Shown here piece after piece: positions 42,751 through 50,236 of a stretch of 64,000 nucleotides of DNA; the first letter of the stretch is position 1, and every line of letters starts with the position of its first letter. This stretch comes from an uncultured Aquimarina sp. (GTDB lineage: Bacteria; Bacteroidota; Bacteroidia; Flavobacteriales; Flavobacteriaceae), in NCBI RefSeq assembly GCF_947492405.1, contig NZ_CANLMP010000005.1:372001-436000 (forward strand), in the 5' to 3' direction. Both the position numbers and the translations under genes were made by a program. The notes beneath the pieces were generated by a model that worked only from the letters and a program-made list of their open reading frames with translations, made no database searches and had not been told where the DNA came from.

Positions 42751-43734
42751 ATGATATTAATTTTATCCAAAGAGCAAGAAGAATCTACCAATAGTGTAAT
42801 TGACTGGTTGGAATATAGTGATGCTGAATACATAAGGTTTAATGGAGACAATTTTGATCTAAACCAGTTCTATTTGGAGATATCAGAATCATCCAGTGAC
42901 TTTTTAACAGGTATCCCCTGCGATATTTCTGATGTTAATGTTGTATGGTATAGAAGATGGGGGAATCTTGGTAAACCAATGCCTTTCGTAAAAATTAGCG
43001 ATGATACTGATTTTCATAAAACGCTTAATAATTACCTATTAGATGAAAATAAGCATCTATCACTGGCTTTGTTTTCCTTGTTCCAAGATTCATATTGGCT
43101 ATCAAAACCAAAAAGTCATATAATAGAAGATAAATTCCTCTATTTATCAGCAGCTAAGTCATTAGATATAACAATCCCAAACACCTTCTTATTAAATAAT
43201 AAAAAAAAGTTAACAGATATACTGAAATCAGGAGTTAAACTCATTTCTAAAAGTCTCGGAAATGCCCACAAAATAAAATATAACAATAAAACACATATTC
43301 CATACACGGATGAAATTACTGAGAGTGATTTAGAGAATCTGGAAGAAACATTCTTTGTCTCTTTGTTTCAAGAGAAAATAGAAAAAGAGTATGAAATCAG
43401 ATCATTCTATTTGGATGGCACATTTTATAGCATGGCTATTTTTTCTCAATTTGATGATAAAACTGAATTAGATTTCAGGCGGTACAATTTTTCCAAACCA
43501 AATAGAACGGTTCCGTATAGTTTACCCAAAGAACTAGAAAAGAAACTAATAAAGTTAATGGAGAAATTTAACTTCAATACCGGATCTATAGACATTATAA
43601 AATCAAAAAACGGGAAATATTATTTTTTAGAAATTAACCCTATAGGTCAATTCGGAATGACATCAATTCCGTGCAATTTTCAAATAGAAAAAAAGATAGC
43701 CGAATTCCTCATTTCTAAAGACAAACATATATGA
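42751..43734 (+). CDS. ATP-grasp peptide maturase (grasp-with-spasm type, GwsG-like)
   Basis: The 327-residue ligase should use ATP to activate carboxylates in the core peptides and form ester or amide bonds. The family signs are VVWYRRWG (64-71) near the end of the N-terminal domain, KSLGNAHKI in the ATP lid region, EYEIRSFYLDG (213-223), and the metal-binding TGSIDII and FLEINPIGQFG (293-303). The order and length agree with graspetide maturases such as the microviridin ligases and the Bacteroidetes GwsG group. Its stop overlaps the next start by 4 nt (ATGA). Confidence 0.88.
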   Translation: MILILSKEQEESTNSVIDWLEYSDAEYIRFNGDNFDLNQFYLEISESSSDFLTGIPCDISDVNVVWYRRWGNLGKPMPFVKISDDTDFHKTLNNYLLDENKHLSLALFSLFQDSYWLSKPKSHIIEDKFLYLSAAKSLDITIPNTFLLNNKKKLTDILKSGVKLISKSLGNAHKIKYNNKTHIPYTDEITESDLENLEETFFVSLFQEKIEKEYEIRSFYLDGTFYSMAIFSQFDDKTELDFRRYNFSKPNRTVPYSLPKELEKKLIKLMEKFNFNTGSIDIIKSKNGKYYFLEINPIGQFGMTSIPCNFQIEKKIAEFLISKDKHI

Positions 43735-43916
43735 ATAAAAAAGAAAAGATATCTGATTATATCAAAAGAAATAAAATATCCAAAGAGGTTCCTGTGATTC
43801 TTCATAAAATTGAAAGTGTAAACCAAAACGACAAAGTAATCATAAAAACTTTCAAAAGTTCAGTATACAAAACCAATAAAATGGTGTGTTTTTCATTCTA
43901 TAAAAATATCTTTTAA
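43731..43916 (+). CDS. Small protein coupled between the two maturases
   Basis: The 61-residue basic protein (KKEKISDYIKRNKISKEVPV, KTFKSSVYKTNKM) is not recognised. It overlaps the ATP-grasp gene by 4 nt and its stop overlaps the SPASM gene start (TAATG), so all three are translated in a chain. That strongly suggests that it is real and needed in fixed proportion. It might be a recognition or adaptor subunit for the leader. Confidence 0.6.
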   Translation: MNKKEKISDYIKRNKISKEVPVILHKIESVNQNDKVIIKTFKSSVYKTNKMVCFSFYKNIF

Positions 43917-44932
43917 TGAATCAGATTCAACGCAACAGTTATTTTAAATTATTTAGCAATTGTATTCTAGTACCTGGAGCTACAAAAGCTGCTATTTATG
44001 ATTTACAAAGAGAACAGTTATTCCATATACCTTTGAGTTTTTATGAGATTTTGACTTCATCTGAAATAATAAAGGTATCAAACTTGTATGATGAGTATCC
44101 GCAAGATCACGAAACTCTACGCGAATATTTTGATCTTCTTACTCAAAACGATCTGATTTTCTTTATGGAAAGTAAACAAGGGTTTGAGAATTTCCCCGAA
44201 ATAGATTTCAGCTTTAATTACCCTAGTCTTTTGTCTAATGTTATTATTGCCCTAAAACCAACAGAATCAATACTAAAATATGTCGAAAATATTATAGCTA
44301 ATGTAGTTGACACGAAATGTAAATATCTTCAGTTAAGGTTTCGTATTGATTTTAATTCTTCCATTTTTCAAAAGGTGTTAACTCTATTTTTCGAGAACAC
44401 CTTTTTTAAAGGGTTGAATTTAATAATACATCAAAGTATTTTTGACCACAGTGATTCTAAGGAAATACTAAAACATCCTCTTATCGGTCAAATTATAGTA
44501 TTTGGAACAGAGAACAATTCTAGTAAAAATTCAGACCCTAATGATCTTGTTTACTATGAAAAGACAGATTTTCCAAAGTTCACTGGTTTAAATGAATTTC
44601 GGTTTAATCATTTTCAGCCAAACATCATATCGTATTCAGAAGCAAAAAGTCATAACTTGTATTATAATAAAAAAGCGTATATAGCTCCTAATGGTGAAGT
44701 TTTTCAGTCTCCATTTGCGAATAATTCAATGGGTACTATTTTTAAAAACTCATTAAAAGAGATAGTCGAAGAATTAGATTTTCAAGAAATATGGGACATT
44801 TCAAAAGATAAAATTGCCGTCTGCAAAGATTGTGAATTCAGATATGTTTGTAATGATGGTAGAATTCCATTGAAAAAGGAAAAAAAGTATTATTTTGAAG
44901 AAGCTTGTACTTACGATCCATATAACGAATAA
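43916..44932 (+). CDS. SPASM-domain peptide maturase lacking a radical SAM motif (GwsS-like)
   Basis: The 338-residue protein has an N-terminal part with NCILVPGATKAAIYDLQ (15-31), typical of the grasp-with-spasm group. Before the SPASM domain there is AYIAPNGEVFQSPFANNSMG (254-273), and then the SPASM cysteines Cys303, Cys306, Cys312 and Cys331 (CKDCEFRYVC). No CxxxCxxC radical SAM cluster motif occurs anywhere, although radical SAM-like spacing of domains is kept. It should bind an iron-sulfur cluster through the SPASM Cys. Its role is probably in core recognition or a second modification; inferred from family context. Confidence 0.82.
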   Translation: MNQIQRNSYFKLFSNCILVPGATKAAIYDLQREQLFHIPLSFYEILTSSEIIKVSNLYDEYPQDHETLREYFDLLTQNDLIFFMESKQGFENFPEIDFSFNYPSLLSNVIIALKPTESILKYVENIIANVVDTKCKYLQLRFRIDFNSSIFQKVLTLFFENTFFKGLNLIIHQSIFDHSDSKEILKHPLIGQIIVFGTENNSSKNSDPNDLVYYEKTDFPKFTGLNEFRFNHFQPNIISYSEAKSHNLYYNKKAYIAPNGEVFQSPFANNSMGTIFKNSLKEIVEELDFQEIWDISKDKIAVCKDCEFRYVCNDGRIPLKKEKKYYFEEACTYDPYNE

Positions 44933-44948
44933 TAGTTATTAAATAGTA

Positions 44949-45878
44949 TTGAAAAGAAATAGAACACATATAAATCGTAAAGAATTCGTACTGTTAAGCA
45001 GCAAGCTTGCTTTGTTTTCTATTCTTGCGCCCTACCAGAATGTTATACCAAATTCAAAAGTTGGTAATGACATTGAATTAAAACGTCAATTAATTGAGGA
45101 TATACAAACATTCTTTCAGAGTAAAATGAATTTTACTACGAAAAATTTCTACAGAAATTTTACTCGAAGTAATCAAATGACTGAATATTTATATATTTCG
45201 AAACCAGATAAAATTCAAGAAACCGAAGAGTTCTCCAAATATGTTTATTATGGGAATTCAACCGAAAAAGCTGCTACAAAAAAGAAAGAACTAGATGCTT
45301 TAGGATATCATACGCTGTTATATAAAACAGCTGGGACAATGTTAACGCTTTTGACTGATAGATTGCTATCTTATTCTTTAGAGAGTATATCTTTTATCGC
45401 TTTTCATGAATTGACCCATAAGTATATAAAGAAGAATAGTAAGATTCCTTATGAAATTGAGGAAGCTACTTGTGATGTAATTGCAAATTATGAATCCCTC
45501 AATTTCTCCGATAATTACAGAAATCTAAATACCAAAAAAGTTAAATATCAAATCAAGTCAATAGAACAAATAAAGAAAATAATAAATCACTTTTATTCTC
45601 ATATCAATTCTCATAAGGATACCAATGATATATATAAAATCTGCGAAAATGAAATTTTTGATTTAACACAGAATAAAGGTTTGTTTTTACGAGATAGATA
45701 TCAGTATCCAGTAAATAATGCTTATTTTCTCAGAACGAAAAGTTATAGTCATGATTACTTTACATTAAAAAAACTATTCCAAAACACAAAGAATACTAAA
45801 GAATTCCTTGATCTAATTATTGCATTGCCAAATGATTATAACGATGCAATAAGCATCGTCAAAAACTTGTTAAAATAA
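44949..45878 (+). CDS. Membrane-anchored zinc metalloprotease (HELTH motif)
   Basis: The 309-residue protein has an N-terminal hydrophobic anchor (about 13-27) after a short basic stretch, so the catalytic part lies in the periplasm. HELTH at 153-157 is a gluzincin-type HExxH, and EIEEATCDVIANY ~16 residues later supplies the likely third ligand Glu, as in PF10023-like peptidases. The start is TTG at 44949, 16 nt after the SPASM gene. In this operon it is the best candidate for removing the leader after GG. No C39 peptidase or ABC exporter lies near, which is usual for such peptides. Confidence 0.7.
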   Translation: MKRNRTHINRKEFVLLSSKLALFSILAPYQNVIPNSKVGNDIELKRQLIEDIQTFFQSKMNFTTKNFYRNFTRSNQMTEYLYISKPDKIQETEEFSKYVYYGNSTEKAATKKKELDALGYHTLLYKTAGTMLTLLTDRLLSYSLESISFIAFHELTHKYIKKNSKIPYEIEEATCDVIANYESLNFSDNYRNLNTKKVKYQIKSIEQIKKIINHFYSHINSHKDTNDIYKICENEIFDLTQNKGLFLRDRYQYPVNNAYFLRTKSYSHDYFTLKKLFQNTKNTKEFLDLIIALPNDYNDAISIVKNLLK

Positions 45879-45905
45879 CACCTTGAAATCTAAGACAACC
45901 TAATT

Positions 45906-46766
45906 ATGAAAATGACCTACAAAATGCTTTTATCTATTCTAACACTTACTATGTTTGGTTGTAAACTAGACAAAAAGGGATATACTTTAGTAGAGGAAGA
46001 TGGTATTCTTGTAGAGGTATTCGATGAAAGTAATAAGGATGAAAACAGGTATACCCAAAATAATAAAACATTCAGAGATCAAAACGAATACATCTATTCA
46101 TATAAACATATCAATGCTAATGATCAAGTCTATTTGTTTGAAGAAGATCATACTGTTTCAGATAGAAGATATTCTTGGAAGTTTGTTCCAGTTGACTCAA
46201 TAAACAATAATACTATTCAAAAAATAAGTATAAAGGTGCGAAAAGGGTTATTTCCGATGATTGAACAAAATCCTGAATATAACCAAACAATTATTCAATA
46301 TGAATACTTGACATCTAATAATCAAGTTCCTTTTAATTCGGTGTCGGGACTAATAGAAAACGAAAAGAATATATGGATGCACCCTCCAAGAGACAAGTAT
46401 TTTAGAATTCTTGAGTTAAACCCTTTTCCCTTTATTAAAGCTCCATATAAAGTTGGAAACAAATGGAATTGGAATCTTAAGATTGGGAGCGCTTGGGGAG
46501 ATAAAAGATGGAAAGTATGGCAAGGAGGAATAGAAAATAAGTACGACTATGAAATTGTTGGTAAGAAAAGAATTAAAACAAAACTAGGAGAATTAGAATG
46601 CTTTGAAATTTACGCATATGCAAATAATAAAATAGGCAAAACAGAACTGACTGCATTATTTAGTAAGGAGTATGGCTTTGTTAGGTTAAATTACGTCAAT
46701 ATTGATAAAAGTAAAACTGTTTTATCCTTAACTGAATTTAAACAAAATAGACAAGATGCAAATTGA
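45906..46766 (+). CDS. Lipoprotein of unknown function, last gene of the RiPP operon
   Basis: The 286-residue lipoprotein has its lipobox in MFGC (Cys near residue 19). The mature part is beta-rich with a long Trp/Tyr-rich stretch (PPRDKYFRILELNPFPF, GNKWNWNLKIG, WGDKRWKVWQGG). No family recognised. It is 27 nt after the protease gene. As an envelope lipoprotein it could serve export, immunity or reception of the mature peptide. Confidence 0.6.
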   Translation: MKMTYKMLLSILTLTMFGCKLDKKGYTLVEEDGILVEVFDESNKDENRYTQNNKTFRDQNEYIYSYKHINANDQVYLFEEDHTVSDRRYSWKFVPVDSINNNTIQKISIKVRKGLFPMIEQNPEYNQTIIQYEYLTSNNQVPFNSVSGLIENEKNIWMHPPRDKYFRILELNPFPFIKAPYKVGNKWNWNLKIGSAWGDKRWKVWQGGIENKYDYEIVGKKRIKTKLGELECFEIYAYANNKIGKTELTALFSKEYGFVRLNYVNIDKSKTVLSLTEFKQNRQDAN

Positions 46767-46833
46767 TTTAATATAAATACACATGTTATTAAACGAATAT
46801 ACAAGTTACTTATCGAAAATGTTAAATTTTAGC

Positions 46834-46849
46834 AGGGGTAATACCCCCT
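46834..46849. promoter_or_regulatory. Palindrome upstream of the VgrG operon
   Basis: GGGGTA-A-TACCCC (46835-46847) is a perfect 6-bp inverted repeat lying 32 nt upstream of a -7 box, centred near -50. Heptamers of the form TACCCCT in inverted orientation are of the kind bound by NarL/LuxR-type regulators. A binding protein is not shown. Confidence 0.5.
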
Positions 46850-46878
46850 ATTACTATAAGTCAATACAATAATAAGTG

Positions 46879-46886
46879 TAAGTTTG
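46879..46886 (+). promoter_or_regulatory. -7 box of the VgrG operon
   Basis: TAAGTTTG matches TAnnTTTG; the leader is about 80 nt. Confidence 0.55.
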
Positions 46887-46966
46887 CATTATAATATCTC
46901 TATGTAACAGGTAACAAATCATCAAATTAAGACACTTATATATAGAACCCTAAATAAATACAGCAT

Positions 46967-48736
46967 ATGGCCTTACAAACTACTACTGAAATTTTTATCT
47001 CTGGAACACCTATCCAATCATACATTTCTTTGAAACTCCAGCAACAACTCCAAGATCATCATACTTTAGAATTAGTATGCAGAACAGACGTTGTAGAGCA
47101 GTTTTCTGAAGAATTAATAGGTGATAGCAAAGAATATCTAGGAGGTGTTATTTCTGTAAAAATAAGTTCCGTAACTGATTTTGGAGGATATAAAGAATTA
47201 GAGTTCAAAGGGGTTATTACTAAAGTTATGGGAACTAAAGGATTCCATCAATCTAGTGGAGACTTAGTTACTATAGAAGCTAAAAGTACTTCTATCCTAT
47301 CAGATGATGGTGCCCATTATGATTCATTCAGCGATATGAGTCTTTCTGAAATTTTAGAGCAAACTTTTCAAGGATATGACAAAGGGAAGCTCGAAACTAA
47401 TTTTTCGCCAGTATCTTCTGATACAATTCACTATTCTGTACAACATAATCAGAGCGCCTTTAGTTACGCCAGTAGATTAGCAGCTTATTATAACGAATGG
47501 TTCTATTATGATGGGCAAAAACTTATTTTTGGGAGTCCGAGTAATGAGGAGACAGAGCTACAATATGGAATAGACTTACAAAACTTCTCGATAGAATTAA
47601 ACACTGTTCCCAATTCATTCGACTATTTTACCAATGATTACATAGTTGATGAAATCCACAGTAAATCAAGTGCCGATATTTCTATCCCTTCGGAGGGGTA
47701 TCACGGATTTACCGATAATAAATCAAAAGAATTATTCAATAAACAGACACAGGTATTTCATAACACCTATTATGATACTTCTACAAAACTAAGATTAGAC
47801 ACTCAGGTAGATCAGTACACCAAGGCACGTGCTATGAAACAAGTGATCGCCAAAGGTTCATCTGATAATCCAGGAGTAAATTTAGGAGAAGTCATAAAGA
47901 TCAAAGGAAAAGGTACTTATAGAATCATAAAAATTATACATACTAATATTGAAGGGGGCTCTTATAAAAATACGTTTGAAGCCGTAGATGCTAATTTTAC
48001 AGCCTATCCAAAAATGGATATCAACAGATATCCTATAAGTAACGTTCAGACTGCTACGGTAGTAGAAAACACAGATCCAGATGGAATAGGCAGAATTAAA
48101 GCTCAGTTCCCTTGGCAAAAAGCATCAGGAGTAACAACCCCTTGGTTACGTATGATGACTCCTCACGCAGGATCAGACAAAGGGTTTCACTTTATTCCAG
48201 AAATTGGAGAAAAAATAATTATTGGCTTCGAGGGAGGTAATGCAGAAAAACCGTTCGTTATGGGAGCTTTATATAGTGGCTCAGCTAAACCAGACAATTG
48301 GCAGACAGATGCAAATAACATCAAAGCAATACGTACAAGATCTGGTCATCTTATAGAACTAAATGATACTGATGGGAGTGAGAAAATTGTTATTAGTGAT
48401 AAGAATAGTAACTTAGTACGTATTGATACTGCTAACAACAATATTGAGATTTCTGCATTGGAAAACATGACATTGAACGCTAAAAATATTGAGATAAATG
48501 CTCAGGAAGAAATTAAAATGAATGCAGGAACTAATATGATTGCAAGAGTTACTGAAGATTTTTCTGTCAATGCTAAAAATGGTACAGAAATGATTGAAGA
48601 GAATAAAACTTTGGTAGCGAAGGAGATCTTAGAAAATGCTGATAAAGTTGTCATAGAAAGTTCCAAGGAAAATTTAGAGCTTGTAAGTTCTAAACAAGTA
48701 GACATTAAGGGGAATGACAATATTAAATTGTTTTAA
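46967..48736 (+). CDS. vgrG: VgrG spike protein (type VI secretion)
   Basis: The 589-residue trimeric spike has gp27-like domains at about 1-340. The gp5 OB-fold follows at about 360-440 (ENTDPDGIGRIKAQFPWQ, TPWLRMMTPHAGSDKG, GFEGGNAEKPFVMGAL). A beta-helix stalk follows (IELNDTDGSEKIVISD, then repeats such as MTLNAKNIEINAQEEI) to the end. No C-terminal effector domain is fused. The PAAR-like protein at 49733 should cap it. No other type VI core gene is in the window. Confidence 0.92.
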   Translation: MALQTTTEIFISGTPIQSYISLKLQQQLQDHHTLELVCRTDVVEQFSEELIGDSKEYLGGVISVKISSVTDFGGYKELEFKGVITKVMGTKGFHQSSGDLVTIEAKSTSILSDDGAHYDSFSDMSLSEILEQTFQGYDKGKLETNFSPVSSDTIHYSVQHNQSAFSYASRLAAYYNEWFYYDGQKLIFGSPSNEETELQYGIDLQNFSIELNTVPNSFDYFTNDYIVDEIHSKSSADISIPSEGYHGFTDNKSKELFNKQTQVFHNTYYDTSTKLRLDTQVDQYTKARAMKQVIAKGSSDNPGVNLGEVIKIKGKGTYRIIKIIHTNIEGGSYKNTFEAVDANFTAYPKMDINRYPISNVQTATVVENTDPDGIGRIKAQFPWQKASGVTTPWLRMMTPHAGSDKGFHFIPEIGEKIIIGFEGGNAEKPFVMGALYSGSAKPDNWQTDANNIKAIRTRSGHLIELNDTDGSEKIVISDKNSNLVRIDTANNNIEISALENMTLNAKNIEINAQEEIKMNAGTNMIARVTEDFSVNAKNGTEMIEENKTLVAKEILENADKVVIESSKENLELVSSKQVDIKGNDNIKLF

Positions 48737-48738
48737 TA

Positions 48739-49722
48739 GTGCGATTAGAATTTATCCCTAAAGAAATGAAAGAAGAAAAATCTTCACAAGAAGTTCTAAT
48801 ACCATTAAATGCCATAGAACTTGATCCATTATCTTTAAGAAGAACGTATGGAGTCAGCCTATTTTATGGAAAGGATAAATTAACAAAAATTCAGTATAAA
48901 ATTGATCTCATCTATAAAAAGGAAACAGAAGATGAAAATTTTATTATAGAAATTCAAAAACAAGAATTATATATCAATGAAAAAAGAGTTTCCTCGTCTG
49001 TCGACTTATTGATGGAAAAATGTGGTGAAGTTCTATATCCATTAGAGATTAGCGTCAATAAAAACTTGAAGTTTTTAGAGATTGCTAATCATAGTACGAT
49101 TGTAAAAAGATGGGAGTATCTAAAAAAAGAGATCAAAAAGTCATTTGAAGGAAATTTTGCTGATTCTATAATTGATGAAACAAGTAAAATACTTAGTGAT
49201 TCAGATGCTATAAAAAGAAAATTAGTTGAAAATGATTGGTTTTATATTCTATTTTTCAACCCTGTAGGGACTAGAAATTTTGAACAACATCTTCCTTTAA
49301 TTGCCAATAAAAGAGGAATTGCATATACATTCAGAAATACTGCTCATTACCATATAAAAAGAAAAAGAGACATTGTTATCCATAAACAAGGAACTTGCAC
49401 AGATGAGCGAAGCGAACAAGAGATCTTTCAAGGAAAAACGATTTCTAATGAAAATGAAAACCAAGTTTCTGGAAAGAGTAATTTCACCTATCAAATTTTT
49501 CGTGGTAGTAACTTGGTAGATGTAATTATAGGAGAAGTTGAACTGCGTTTCCCTTCTAACAAAAAAGAATTTGTTAAAGTTGAAATATTCAATCTTAGAA
49601 ATGAAATTCCAAAAACTAATCAAGAAAAGGCAAACCAAAAGGATCAGGAATTAGAAAAGGATATAAAAGAGAAAAAGAAGAAAAAGAAATATTTTCTTTT
49701 TGGTAAAGAAATAAAAATTTAA
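48739..49722 (+). CDS. Unknown protein of the VgrG island
   Basis: The 327-residue protein starts with GTG directly after vgrG (2 nt gap); ATG at 48766 is another possible start. It is charged, has no signal or membrane segment, and ends in a Lys-rich tail (EKKKKKKYFLFGKEIKI). No family is recognised. Its place between the spike and its PAAR cap suggests an adaptor or loading factor for the cargo at 50237. Confidence 0.6.
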   Translation: MRLEFIPKEMKEEKSSQEVLIPLNAIELDPLSLRRTYGVSLFYGKDKLTKIQYKIDLIYKKETEDENFIIEIQKQELYINEKRVSSSVDLLMEKCGEVLYPLEISVNKNLKFLEIANHSTIVKRWEYLKKEIKKSFEGNFADSIIDETSKILSDSDAIKRKLVENDWFYILFFNPVGTRNFEQHLPLIANKRGIAYTFRNTAHYHIKRKRDIVIHKQGTCTDERSEQEIFQGKTISNENENQVSGKSNFTYQIFRGSNLVDVIIGEVELRFPSNKKEFVKVEIFNLRNEIPKTNQEKANQKDQELEKDIKEKKKKKKYFLFGKEIKI

Positions 49723-49732
49723 AATTATAGCT

Positions 49733-50215
49733 ATGAGTAAAGGACATGTAATAGTTCACGGAGCTATGTGTAAATGTAAATTTGGTAATGTGCCCGATAC
49801 TTTGGTAGTACAAACACAAACCAAAGGGTATGTAAACGATAGTGAAGGAAGTCAAAAATTAATAGGCAACACTATGGATATAGGAATGCCTTTCCAAGCT
49901 AAAACGTTTGGTCAGTGTAAACTACAGCCGTCATCAAGTGGATACCTACCTTGCATACCTTCTATAACTCAATGGCAAGATCCTTATGAAAATGTAACAT
50001 TACCTAATAATGGAAAAGTGCTTACAGAAAAAAGTAAAGCTATATGTGCCATAGCAGGTAGTCCTTGTGTAGAATTCACTTGGCATGGACAGACTGCTGC
50101 ACCTGGAGCAACAGGAATATCTGAAGAACAGGAGCTAGTACATAGTCAATTGAATCCATTAGCAAATGCGAAAAAATACAAACAAATTACCACCTGTCTT
50201 CTCGATGAAGCTTAA
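49733..50215 (+). CDS. PAAR-like tip protein (DUF4280)
   Basis: The 160 residues begin GHVIVHGAMCKCKFGNVP and contain IGNTMDIGMPFQAKTFGQCK, PCIPSITQWQDPYENV and the end-piece EFTWHGQTAAPGATG, the layout of DUF4280 proteins. These have PAAR-like folds and sit at the tip of the VgrG spike. Several Cys could bind metal, as in PAAR. It follows the unknown gene by 10 nt and precedes the large cargo gene by 21 nt. Confidence 0.82.
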   Translation: MSKGHVIVHGAMCKCKFGNVPDTLVVQTQTKGYVNDSEGSQKLIGNTMDIGMPFQAKTFGQCKLQPSSSGYLPCIPSITQWQDPYENVTLPNNGKVLTEKSKAICAIAGSPCVEFTWHGQTAAPGATGISEEQELVHSQLNPLANAKKYKQITTCLLDEA

Positions 50216-50236
50216 TCAGTAATTAAGATAAAAAAC

